From: Chryseobacterium wanjuense
GTDB taxonomy: Bacteria > Bacteroidota > Bacteroidia > Flavobacteriales > Weeksellaceae
Direction: 5' to 3'
DNA length: 64,000 bases
NCBI RefSeq assembly: GCF_900111495.1
Contig: NZ_FOIU01000002.1
Location: forward strand, 186,001-250,000
The translations under genes and the position numbers were made by a program. How positions within the stretch are numbered: position 1 is the first letter of the stretch; every line of letters begins with the position of its first letter. This document shows, one piece after another, positions 1-7,975 of the stretch. The notes under the pieces were generated by a model. That model saw only the letters and a list, made by a program, of their open reading frames with translations. It had not been told where the DNA came from and searched no databases.

Positions 1-1572
1 ATTCTGTTTCCATTTCATCCAGATACTTCTTCTTTCACCATATTTTTTTGGGTCAGCTCGTAGCGGAACAAAATCTTCCACTTTTTTTGGTGCAGGTCCG
101 TCCCCTTTTCCGAATACTCTGAATCCGCTTAATGCAAATTTTCCTGTTGGCATCTTTAAGTTTTCCATTTTCAGGAATCTTGCTTTGGCAGGTTTTTCAA
201 GTTCTACATAATCATGAGGAACGTCTTTGGTATTTTTGCTTTTATCAACAATCACATTCCATTTTTTACCATCGTTTGAACCATATATTTTATACTGATG
301 CATTTTGCCTAAAGTTTTACCCAAAAACTCAGCATCCTGATCCGCATAATTGATCTGAATCGCATTGATTGTAGAAACTTCTCCTAAATCCGTCTGAAAC
401 CATTCCCCGGAATTTCCGGTTTTTGCACTCCAATAGGTCTTAATATCTTCATCCACTGCAAAGTTAGAATGATATCCGCCTAAAGTCGAGGAAACCTGAA
501 CTGGCTTATTGTAATTCAGCAACATCCATCCTGCAAAAAGACCTTTTGAAAAATCTTTTCCCTGAGCGTACTGCGGAAGGAATGTCGGATAATCGCCATA
601 AGCTGTATTGGTGTACATCACATCATCTTTATCAAATCCGGCAGGCCAGATTCCCAGTCTTCTTTCAAAATTATTTTTAGTCGAAATAAAAATGGTTGAA
701 ATATGCCACCAGTTTTTGTAATTATCTTCAAAAGTTGCGCCGTGTCCTGCTCCTCTGGCAAAACCTCCCGGCTTGTAGGAAAACGGATTATGCTGCTGAT
801 ATTCAAACCCTTCCAAAGGATTTTTACTGACATACACTCCATCCGAATATCCACTGAATTCCGTTGCCGGAGCGCCGTACTGCATATAATATTTTCCGTT
901 GTGCTTCGTCATCCAGGCTCCTTCTACGAAAGGCTGTAAGAAAACATTGTCATTGTATTCTCCGAATCTTTCCCAACCGTGATCTTCCGGTTTTAATCTG
1001 ATAATCGGCTTTACGAAACCTTCTGACTGCAATGTATTGACTTTCACTTCAGTTCCTAACAATGGCCATTCATTGCTTGATCCCCAATATAAGTACAGCT
1101 TATTTTTGTCTTCATCATAATGAAAAGCAGGATCCCAGGCTCCGACTTTCAGGGTGTCAACAGCAATTTTCCAGTCGTCTTTGGTAGGATTTGTGCTTTT
1201 CCAGATCGGGAAATCCTGTTCCCACGTTGATCCGAAAACGTATAATGTATCTTTCATCGCCCAAACGGCAGGGGCATTCAGGTCGTGCTGATATTTATTG
1301 TCACGAAGGAATTTTCTTTTCACAAATTTCCAGTCGAGCATATCGTCGCTGTACCAGTATCCTTCCTGATTGGTAGAGAAAAGGAATAATTTGTTTTTAA
1401 AATTAACAATCACAGGATCCGCCGTAGCACGGTGTCTGCCTTGTTTTGAAAAGTTTTCGAATGGCGTATAGCCATAGTCGATGTTGATCGGGTTACAAAA
1501 TGTTTTTTGCTGTGCATTCAAACTAAAGCCCAGAAAAATAGCTACCCAGAAAAAGTACTTCTGCATCTTCAT
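1..1572 (-). CDS. GH43-family glycosidase with C-terminal F5/8C-like domain (3' end outside window)
   Basis: The translation starts with a signal peptide ending in LNAQ, so the product is exported. The next ~320 residues fit a five-bladed glycoside hydrolase family 43 domain: an ATADP motif carries the likely catalytic base Asp, LNAPAVW and GAWDPAFHYD follow, and EGAWM holds the likely acid Glu. About residue 360 onward (TLGGYHSNFAVDEDIKTYW) looks like a discoidin/F5/8C carbohydrate-binding domain. The gene runs off the left edge, so the C-terminus is missing. GH43 members cut arabinan, xylan or related glycans; the substrate cannot be read here. The ATG at 1572 is chosen because it precedes the signal peptide and sits just downstream of a promoter match. 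Confidence 0.85.
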   Translation of the reverse strand, partial: MKMQKYFFWVAIFLGFSLNAQQKTFCNPINIDYGYTPFENFSKQGRHRATADPVIVNFKNKLFLFSTNQEGYWYSDDMLDWKFVKRKFLRDNKYQHDLNAPAVWAMKDTLYVFGSTWEQDFPIWKSTNPTKDDWKIAVDTLKVGAWDPAFHYDEDKNKLYLYWGSSNEWPLLGTEVKVNTLQSEGFVKPIIRLKPEDHGWERFGEYNDNVFLQPFVEGAWMTKHNGKYYMQYGAPATEFSGYSDGVYVSKNPLEGFEYQQHNPFSYKPGGFARGAGHGATFEDNYKNWWHISTIFISTKNNFERRLGIWPAGFDKDDVMYTNTAYGDYPTFLPQYAQGKDFSKGLFAGWMLLNYNKPVQVSSTLGGYHSNFAVDEDIKTYWSAKTGNSGEWFQTDLGEVSTINAIQINYADQDAEFLGKTLGKMHQYKIYGSNDGKKWNVIVDKSKNTKDVPHDYVELEKPAKARFLKMENLKMPTGKFALSGFRVFGKGDGPAPKKVEDFVPLRADPKKYGERRSIWMKWKQN

Positions 1573-1589
1573 ATTTTTTACTTTAAACG

Positions 1590-1623
1590 CAAATTTAGTT
1601 AACTTTTTTGGGTTTCCTCCAAA
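1590..1623 (-). promoter_or_regulatory. Putative promoter of the GH43 gene
   Basis: Minus-strand TTTG-N22-TAAATTTG, matching the Bacteroidota -33/-7 consensus with a spacer near the upper limit. It overlaps the last codons of the upstream membrane-protein gene, so the glycosidase may be transcribed separately from the polyamine-type run. Confidence 0.5.
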
Positions 1624-2620
1624 TAAAACCGTCTAATAAGTAGTGTGTAAGCTGAGGAACGACTAATAACGGAACGAGAAACTGAAACCAATTCGTCGAA
1701 AGATTTACATTTAACGAAAAATGTTCATTCCAAATTAAAATTTCCCATAAAAATTCCTCAAAAAAAGCAAATCCTAAAATAATCGCGATAAATAAAAAAA
1801 TTCCTAAAGTTGAACGAAAAACAGAAAATTTATTAAGTTTAGTCGTTTCTTTCTGTTTTATTTCCCGAATATAAACCAATGCAACGTAAGGAATTCCGTG
1901 GGAAATGACATTCAAAAAGGTAAAAACCAGATCATTATTAAAATAGACAATACCGAAATACCATGAAAGATAAGTTCCTGTAATTAATGTGATTTTAGGA
2001 ATATTAATTTGTTTAGTTTTAAAGAATTCAACTACAGTTTTAATGATCCAAACAGACAGAATCAAAACATATAAAACGGTGATGAAATTTGTATAATCAG
2101 GTAAGTTTTTAAGCCAATTAAATTCATTTTCAACAAACCAGGTAAAAGCCCGCGGCGTTTTAAACCAATACAACATCGAGAAAATGGTGGCAGAATAAAC
2201 GGCAATCTCATCAATTTTTTTGCTCCAGTTATTCGGTTCGAATCGCGCATAAATCTGCATAAAACCGTATTGCTGCCGGATAAAATGAAAAACAGCAACC
2301 AAAGCCAGAACCGACCAGAATGTAAGACTTCCGAATTGGTATAAAATTAAACCTAAAATCCAGCTTAATGCAGGAATTCCGTAATACAGAAGTTTCCTTT
2401 TCTGAATTTCTTCTTTTACAAAATAGGTTTTAAATAAAGTCGAATATACATGCGCCACATCCACAAAAACAATCAAGAAAAGCCAGGTATAAAAAGAATA
2501 ATGATTTTCCAGTCCCTGAATCTGTTTCTGAAAAAGAAAAATAATAAACAAAATCAAAAAAGGTGGTGATAAAATAAACCAACCATCTGTTTTCGCATTA
2601 TGGATCCAAGGTTGTTTCAT
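1595..2620 (-). CDS. Polytopic membrane protein of unknown function
   Basis: I do not recognise this 341-residue protein. It is hydrophobic throughout, with about eight or nine likely membrane spans (first near residues 15-31). Charged or aromatic motifs such as DVAHVYST and FHFIRQQYGF lie between spans; the His residues could bind a cofactor or metal, but that is inference. It has no signal peptide. Its start overlaps the stop of the flavin oxidoreductase by 4 bases, so the two are almost certainly translated from one mRNA. It is the last gene of the SpeD/DUF4178/DUF350/SpeE-like run, which suggests a role at the membrane in the same process. Confidence 0.75.
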   Translation of the reverse strand: MKQPWIHNAKTDGWFILSPPFLILFIIFLFQKQIQGLENHYSFYTWLFLIVFVDVAHVYSTLFKTYFVKEEIQKRKLLYYGIPALSWILGLILYQFGSLTFWSVLALVAVFHFIRQQYGFMQIYARFEPNNWSKKIDEIAVYSATIFSMLYWFKTPRAFTWFVENEFNWLKNLPDYTNFITVLYVLILSVWIIKTVVEFFKTKQINIPKITLITGTYLSWYFGIVYFNNDLVFTFLNVISHGIPYVALVYIREIKQKETTKLNKFSVFRSTLGIFLFIAIILGFAFFEEFLWEILIWNEHFSLNVNLSTNWFQFLVPLLVVPQLTHYLLDGFIWRKPKKVN

Positions 2621-4206
2621 ATCATTTTTTCTGCGGTTCTCCAGCCTTGATAAAAGGCTTCTTCAAAAATTGAAATACCCGATAAATCGGTGTGAGCAAA
2701 GAAAATTTTTCCGTCGATCGGCTGTTTTGCTTCCTGAGTTTTTACGCCAAAAATCTGATTCGGAACCGGTGCAATCATCGCGTGACCAATCTTGTGAAAC
2801 TGCATTTCAACAATGAAATCCTCGATCAGAGGATGTGCTTTTTTCAGATCCTCCAAAACGAGATTTTGAAGTTCGCTTTCATTCATGGAATACAGCTTTC
2901 GCCTTGCCTTTCTGCAATCGTCCGTGGAAAAACTTTTGTAATAAGTCATCACTTTTTCGCCCATGATCTGATCTACATTTTGATGCTGGTCGTAAATATA
3001 TCCCAAACCATCCGAACCATAAATTACATTATCCCAAGCCAATTCTTCATCTCCACCGAACTGGTTTTTCAGGGTAATCGTCGTTAAAAGCCAGGGAACA
3101 TAATTAAAATATTTTGCCTGTTTATCATTAAAAATTCTTTCGTTGACAAATTGAGGTATTGCAAAAAGAACTTTTTCCGCAAAGATTTTTCTTGTTTTTT
3201 TCCGGGCATTATCAAAACTTAAAACCTCAACGCCGTCATTGATTTTAACATCAAAAACTAAATTTTTCGTTAAGCTCTTTCCTGCCGTATATTTTGAAAA
3301 ATGCTTTACCAGTCTTGCATTTCCTTCCGGCCAGGTGAAAACCTGATCTTTATATTTTTTGCTCCAGTTGTTTTTTCTTCCTGCAAAATAATGAATTCCG
3401 GCCCAGGCTGAGACATGGTCAATTCCCAATCCGTAATCGTCCCGGCATGAATAATCTAACAGCCAAAGCAATTCTTCAGATTTAAAATTTTCTGTCGCAA
3501 GAAAACTTTTAAACAACATTTTTTCTAATTGAATCAATTCAGGGTCTTCACTTGAATCTTCAACCGGAATTGCAAAGAAATATTTTCCGTCCGCTCCTTT
3601 CCCGTCACGGAAATCATCCATTAATTTGAAAAAGCGGTCAAACTCTTTCTGAGTTTCTGCGGAAACTCCTTTTTGTGGAACAATATCATTTTGCCATGAA
3701 TTTTTAAAAAATAATCTTTCCTGTTGCGGAAAAGTCATTTGATATTCATCTAAAATCGGTTCTCCATTTTCATCATCACCCTGATAAATATTGCATTCTT
3801 TTAAAAAATCGATGATTTCCGTATTTTCTTTATTCGGCAATGGCAGATAATGTGCTCCCAAAGGAAATTTTGAAAACTTATTTTGTCCGCTTGATGAATT
3901 TCCTCCTAAATGATCTTCCATTTCGAGTAACAGATAATCATTTTCACTATTCTGGCTGAAAAATCTACATGCAGAAAGCCCGGAGATTCCACCTCCGACG
4001 ATGAGATATTTTGTATGGATTTCTTCTGTAGGTTTTGGAAAATCTTTAGCCCAAAGCTTGTGGCCTAGAACATAATCAGTGCCGGTGATTTTTAATAAAA
4101 GTGACTTCCCTTTTTTACTGCAATATTGCAGAAAAGGAAGCATCAGACTGCCTAAAAATAGTGTTTTAAGGAAATCTTTTCTACTGTACTTTCCCCCACT
4201 CCTCAT
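2617..4206 (-). CDS. Exported FAD-dependent amine oxidase-like oxidoreductase
   Basis: A 529-residue flavoprotein. The N-terminus has basic residues plus an SRKDFLK stretch and a hydrophobic segment, resembling a Tat signal, so a folded FAD enzyme may be exported. YLIVGGGISGLSA near residue 70 is the dinucleotide-binding motif, and LLLEMEDHLGGNSS fits the following strand and second FAD contact. The C-terminal FFAHTDLSGISIFEEAF matches the closing FAD motif of flavin amine oxidases. The ATG at 4206 is preferred over the TTG just before it. The frame overlaps the SpeE-like gene by 26 bases, indicating tight coupling. An amine or polyamine substrate is inferred from the neighbours; other protoporphyrinogen oxidase-like activities are possible. 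Confidence 0.75.
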   Translation of the reverse strand: MRSGGKYSRKDFLKTLFLGSLMLPFLQYCSKKGKSLLLKITGTDYVLGHKLWAKDFPKPTEEIHTKYLIVGGGISGLSACRFFSQNSENDYLLLEMEDHLGGNSSSGQNKFSKFPLGAHYLPLPNKENTEIIDFLKECNIYQGDDENGEPILDEYQMTFPQQERLFFKNSWQNDIVPQKGVSAETQKEFDRFFKLMDDFRDGKGADGKYFFAIPVEDSSEDPELIQLEKMLFKSFLATENFKSEELLWLLDYSCRDDYGLGIDHVSAWAGIHYFAGRKNNWSKKYKDQVFTWPEGNARLVKHFSKYTAGKSLTKNLVFDVKINDGVEVLSFDNARKKTRKIFAEKVLFAIPQFVNERIFNDKQAKYFNYVPWLLTTITLKNQFGGDEELAWDNVIYGSDGLGYIYDQHQNVDQIMGEKVMTYYKSFSTDDCRKARRKLYSMNESELQNLVLEDLKKAHPLIEDFIVEMQFHKIGHAMIAPVPNQIFGVKTQEAKQPIDGKIFFAHTDLSGISIFEEAFYQGWRTAEKMI

Positions 4207-5695
4207 CAAAATATCGTACTAAAATTTGATTATCCAATCGATTGACTTCCACATCTTCCGTTATCATGTCTTTGGAAAAATATGACATTTGAGGGAAGTT
4301 GTAATCGTAAAATTTTAAATTGGGAATTCTCCTGTAAATCTTATTGTTAACAGGCTCAAAAGACGCCATCGAAAACCCCCACTCTCCGAAAGACGGAACA
4401 TAGGTGTGATACGCCGAAGTAAAAGGAAAAATCTGATTGATCGTTTTCTCGATACACCAAAAAGATTTTGGTGCAAAATAGGGAGAAGTGGTCTGAACCA
4501 CAATTTTTGTGTCTGGAGTGGTCAATCGTTCCAATTCTTTATAAAACTGCAGAGAATATAATTTTCCCAAACTGTAATTGGACGGATCCGGGAAATCGAT
4601 GATGATGACCCCGAATTTCTGCTTGTTTTCTTTAACCCAAATATAAGCGTCTTTATTAATGATCTTCACCTTCGGATTTGATAGAGAACTCTGATTAAGT
4701 TCCCGCATGGTTTCATTGGTCTTGAAGAAATTGGTCATTTCTCCGTCCAGGTCTACCAACGTGATATCTTTTACTTCTTTATATTTCAAAACTTCACGAA
4801 CTGCAAAACCGTCGCCACCGCCTAAAATTAGAACATGATCGATATTTTTCGCCATTGACATCGCAGGATGAACCAATGCTTCATGATAGCGGTATTCGTC
4901 GGTGGAAGAAAACTGCAAATTATTGTTTAAATATAATCGAAACTCCCGGTTATTCCTTGTCAAAACAATTCTCTGGTAAGGCGAACTTTTGGTGTAAACG
5001 ACATTTTCACCGTATAATTTTTCCTCCGAAAATGATAAAATTTTGTCTGAAAAAATAAAAAGTATCAACAGAAAAACAAAAGCTCCGATTGCTTTTATCT
5101 TCAACAAAACCGGCTTTGAAAGCTCTTTTTTAAGATAAAAACATAAAAAAATGGCGATCGAAATATTAATTAAACCAAAAAATAAAGGTGTTTTTACAAT
5201 ACCTAAATTCGGAATTAAAACCAAAGGAAATAAAATTGAAGCCAGTAAAGCCCCGATATAATCGAAAGCAAAAACATTTGAGACCAGATCTTTAAACTGA
5301 ATCCTGTCCTTCAAAATATTCATCAGCAACGGAATTTCCACGCCAACCAAACATCCCGTGAAAAAGACAAAAAGATATAAAACAGCCTCAAAATGCGCTA
5401 AAGTATTGAATAAAATAAATAAAACTACCGAACTTATTCCTCCGACAATTCCGACAAGGATTTCTATTTCCACGAATTTGTCGATCAGATTTCCTTTGAT
5501 GAATTTCGCAAAATAAGAACCTACCCCCATCGAAAAAAGGTAAACCCCGATAATAAAAGAAAACTGTTTCACAGAGTCACCCAAAAGATAACTCGCCAGA
5601 GCTCCTGCAACCAATTCGTAAATAAGTCCGCAAGTCGCAATGACAAATACCGAAAACAGCAGTAAAAGTTCAAGAGGAATCCTCTTCTTATCCAT
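4181..5695 (-). CDS. Membrane-fused spermidine synthase-like aminopropyltransferase
   Basis: A 504-residue protein with two parts. Residues 8-215 hold six or seven membrane spans. Residues 225-480 form a spermidine synthase-type Rossmann domain: YHE at 270-272, LGGGDG at 291-296 for nucleotide binding, LVDLDGEM for the ribose, and DFPDP at 367-371, where the first Asp matches the catalytic base of the DSSDP motif. All key residues appear intact. The family uses decarboxylated AdoMet as aminopropyl donor. The acceptor is unknown and, given the membrane fusion, may not be free putrescine. The start overlaps the DUF350 stop by 8 bases. The SpeD-like gene four genes upstream could supply the donor. 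Confidence 0.85.
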   Translation of the reverse strand: MDKKRIPLELLLLFSVFVIATCGLIYELVAGALASYLLGDSVKQFSFIIGVYLFSMGVGSYFAKFIKGNLIDKFVEIEILVGIVGGISSVVLFILFNTLAHFEAVLYLFVFFTGCLVGVEIPLLMNILKDRIQFKDLVSNVFAFDYIGALLASILFPLVLIPNLGIVKTPLFFGLINISIAIFLCFYLKKELSKPVLLKIKAIGAFVFLLILFIFSDKILSFSEEKLYGENVVYTKSSPYQRIVLTRNNREFRLYLNNNLQFSSTDEYRYHEALVHPAMSMAKNIDHVLILGGGDGFAVREVLKYKEVKDITLVDLDGEMTNFFKTNETMRELNQSSLSNPKVKIINKDAYIWVKENKQKFGVIIIDFPDPSNYSLGKLYSLQFYKELERLTTPDTKIVVQTTSPYFAPKSFWCIEKTINQIFPFTSAYHTYVPSFGEWGFSMASFEPVNNKIYRRIPNLKFYDYNFPQMSYFSKDMITEDVEVNRLDNQILVRYFDEEWGKVQ

Positions 5696-5903
5696 GAATC
5701 GCTGCGCTTATGATAATTGAAATCCCGATGATAAATGCTCCGAAAATAATCGCCAATGCTACATTCTGGTTTTTTGAAATCTCATGCCACGTTCTTTCCG
5801 GCGTTAATTTTTCAAGAATAAAATAGCAAATCAGCAGAATAGCGATGCCTAAGAATGAATATAGTAACGAGTTGATAACCGGTAAAAAATTAATCTGATC
5901 CAT
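5688..5903 (-). CDS. Short DUF350-family membrane protein
   Basis: A 71-residue protein with two predicted spans (about 12-29 and 47-68) linked by a polar loop with LTPERTW and EISKNQN. The second half (NVALAIIFGAFIIGISI) looks like the repeat unit of DUF350 (YjfL-like) proteins. Typical DUF350 proteins have about 130 residues and two such units, so this is a half-size version that might act as a dimer. DUF350 genes recur beside AdoMet decarboxylase-like and spermidine synthase-like genes. It overlaps the SpeE-like gene by 8 bases, consistent with a complex. Its molecular function is unknown. Confidence 0.75.
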   Translation of the reverse strand: MDQINFLPVINSLLYSFLGIAILLICYFILEKLTPERTWHEISKNQNVALAIIFGAFIIGISIIISAAIHG

Positions 5904-5914
5904 AATTTATATTT

Positions 5915-6112
5915 TTATTTGTGATAGTATCTGTAATAGCCCACTCCACCTGAAGAATGACGCCTTGTTGTCCCATCTCTGTAGGTTTCGGTCTTTGCAC
6001 AGTCGCACACCTGATTTCCCGAATAGGTAAGATACACAAACCAACTCAGAAACATCCCACCAATAAGGCACAAAAACCAATTTTCTTTAATGTAATTAAT
6101 AATATTTGCCAT
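5915..6112 (-). CDS. Small single-span membrane protein in the SpeD/DUF350 cluster
   Basis: A 65-residue protein, unrecognised by family. One hydrophobic segment (about residues 12-30) is followed by NQVCDCAKTETYRDG, with a CxC pair, and an aromatic, glycine-rich end (GGVGYYRYYHK). It sits 3 bases after the DUF4178 gene and 11 before the DUF350 gene, so it is part of the same operon. The CxC pair could bind metal or form a disulfide, but nothing proves this. Its coding potential rests on packing, an ATG start and sensible composition; small genes like this are easily missed by annotation. Confidence 0.65.
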   Translation of the reverse strand: MANIINYIKENWFLCLIGGMFLSWFVYLTYSGNQVCDCAKTETYRDGTTRRHSSGGVGYYRYYHK

Positions 6113-6115
6113 AAT

Positions 6116-7591
6116 TTACGATTGAGGATAAGGTGAGTTTGAACTGTTTTTCCACTTCGCAACATTGAAAAGATGTCTTCCCCAATAGCAGCCTATGAAA
6201 AAAACAATCATCAGAACCAAAATAATTCCGAAATTCCAGAAAGATACCGGAAGCCATGTTGCCTTAATATCGACATAGTTGGAAGAAGTGACAGGCTCTG
6301 CAACAGCCGGAAGAGGCTCTGCATTTATATTTAAAAGTGAGTCTAAATTTTTCCCTTCAAATGCCTTCTTTACCATATTTCCCGTTCCCGTCTGATCACC
6401 TTCCAGAGTTTTAAGATCACCAAACAACACCGATTCAAAAGTATTGTTGTTGATTACATTGATGAGTCCTGTATTTTCTCTTTTTATGGTCACTGTACCG
6501 TCGGGTGAAGTGTAAGTAGATGCGGGAACAGTAGTATCGATAGTTTCCTGCCTTTCTGCAGAAATCAGGAAATGGTACGTTCCGGAAGAAACTCCGCAAA
6601 GATTAAATTCTTCCGTTGTGCTTCCTTCCGACCAGCTTTCGCCGCCTTCAACGCCGTGATATTCTTCGATGTCTTTGGATGTGTAAACAATTTCATTTGT
6701 CTTTTCGTTTACAAGACTTAGCTGAACATTGGCCCACGAATTATCAACTCCAGAAAAAACTTTCACCTTCATAGGCGCAGAACCTCCCGAAAGGGTAAAA
6801 CTTTTGCTTACCATTTCTTTGTTTTTTACCTCCTCAAATCTGATGGATTGCTCAAAAACAGGATAATTGCTTCGCGTCGTATAAACATAGACCTGCAGGA
6901 GACAAATCAAGAGGGCAACAACACAAAAAATATTTATTAATTGTTTAATATTAAAATAATAAGGCTGAACAATGCCTATTCCCGTATAATTTGGAAGATT
7001 GGGAATGTTGAAAGCTTTTTTAATTGTATATTTTGAAATATGCCGTCCGAAAAAATATTCCAATGAATCTCCGGATTGCTCCTGAGAGATCATCTGAGTT
7101 GCATTTACCCACTCTTTATATGTGGCAATACCGAAATTCAGTCTATCTTCAAAAAAACCTGCAGCTGCATGAATCGTGCATTGTGTAGTTTCATACCAAC
7201 GGTAATTTACTCCATGCAATTCGGCTACTTTTCCATTCTGTTTTCTTTTTACATCCATTTCGTTGATGAGATGCAGAAAAACCCAATGGCCATCACTTTC
7301 GCTCAAAAAAGCACTGTTTCCTTTATCATCTTTTAAATAATATTCTCTCCAAAAAATGCTGGACCCATATTTCCTGATGATAATTCCCGTAACCCGGTAT
7401 GCTGTTCCGTCGATAACTCCCTGTTGACCAATTTCCAGAACAACATTTTCGATCGGTTTTTTTACAACTTTCGTAGATGTATTTTTGCTGACATCAATAA
7501 GATTAGAACATGATTTGCAGACATATTCTACAGGGTGAAAACTGGCATCAATCTTATTCTCAGTCTTACATAAGGGACAAGTGTAATGCAT
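6116..7591 (-). CDS. Zinc-ribbon and DUF4178 membrane protein
   Basis: A 491-residue protein. Residues 5-28 carry CxxC-N16-CxxC, a zinc ribbon. Residues ~50-200 match DUF4178, including GTAYRVTGIIIRKYG, FWREYYLKDD and a G-F-F pattern followed by an E-Y-F-F-G-R-H-I stretch. A membrane span lies near 218-237 and another near 452-475. Between them is a ~210-residue beta-rich segment (SFTLSGGSAPMKVKVFSG and similar) that probably faces the periplasm. DUF4178 has no established activity known to me but recurs next to SpeD-like, DUF350 and SpeE-like genes. Here it lies 2 bases after the SpeD-like gene, so it may be a substrate, receptor or scaffold for aminopropyl transfer. Confidence 0.8.
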   Translation of the reverse strand: MHYTCPLCKTENKIDASFHPVEYVCKSCSNLIDVSKNTSTKVVKKPIENVVLEIGQQGVIDGTAYRVTGIIIRKYGSSIFWREYYLKDDKGNSAFLSESDGHWVFLHLINEMDVKRKQNGKVAELHGVNYRWYETTQCTIHAAAGFFEDRLNFGIATYKEWVNATQMISQEQSGDSLEYFFGRHISKYTIKKAFNIPNLPNYTGIGIVQPYYFNIKQLINIFCVVALLICLLQVYVYTTRSNYPVFEQSIRFEEVKNKEMVSKSFTLSGGSAPMKVKVFSGVDNSWANVQLSLVNEKTNEIVYTSKDIEEYHGVEGGESWSEGSTTEEFNLCGVSSGTYHFLISAERQETIDTTVPASTYTSPDGTVTIKRENTGLINVINNNTFESVLFGDLKTLEGDQTGTGNMVKKAFEGKNLDSLLNINAEPLPAVAEPVTSSNYVDIKATWLPVSFWNFGIILVLMIVFFIGCYWGRHLFNVAKWKNSSNSPYPQS

Positions 7592-7593
7592 TT

Positions 7594-7953
7594 TTATCTG
7601 TAAATTTTGTGTTTTTGAATAATTTTGGCATTGAAATACCCGATTACCTCATCTGCAATCTGCTCCACTTTTTCCGTATTATCCTGCATATAATTACAAA
7701 GGAAAACATCAAAGGTCAGTTGTTTAAATTCCGGCCAGGTATGAATGCACAAATGAGATTCTTTCAGGCAAACCGCAGAAGTAAAACTATGATTTTCAAA
7801 AATATGATCGGTCACTCCCACAATTTCCACGTCTTTTGTAGCTAAAATTTTCTCAGTAAAACTTAAAAAACCTTTACTGTTTAATAACAAATCTTCTGAC
7901 TCCGTTTCCAAAGTCAGAAGAATATGTAAACCTTTGCTTGATAATGGTTTCAA
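7594..7953 (-). CDS. S-adenosylmethionine decarboxylase-like proenzyme (SpeD family)
   Basis: A 119-residue protein of the prokaryotic AdoMet decarboxylase family, close to the usual single-domain length. KESHLCIHTWPE contains the self-cleavage site Glu65-Ser66, where Ser66 would become the pyruvoyl group; His71 and Cys86 match the other catalytic positions. The expected activity is making decarboxylated AdoMet, but SpeD relatives with altered substrates, such as arginine or ornithine decarboxylases, are known, so specificity is open. The start is TTG: an in-frame TAA directly precedes it and no ATG lies near. A TATATTTG box 15 bases upstream may give the downstream genes their own promoter. 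Confidence 0.85.
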   Translation of the reverse strand: MKPLSSKGLHILLTLETESEDLLLNSKGFLSFTEKILATKDVEIVGVTDHIFENHSFTSAVCLKESHLCIHTWPEFKQLTFDVFLCNYMQDNTEKVEQIADEVIGYFNAKIIQKHKIYR

Positions 7954-7967
7954 TTAAATATTTTTCA

Positions 7968-7975
7968 CAAATATA
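7968..7975 (-). promoter_or_regulatory. -7-like box before the SpeD-like gene
   Basis: TATATTTG on the minus strand fits the TAnnTTTG -7 element. No good TTG lies 17-23 bases upstream, so the promoter is weak or absent. If used, transcription would start only a few bases before the TTG codon and separate the SpeD-like cluster from the two upstream enzymes. Confidence 0.3.
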
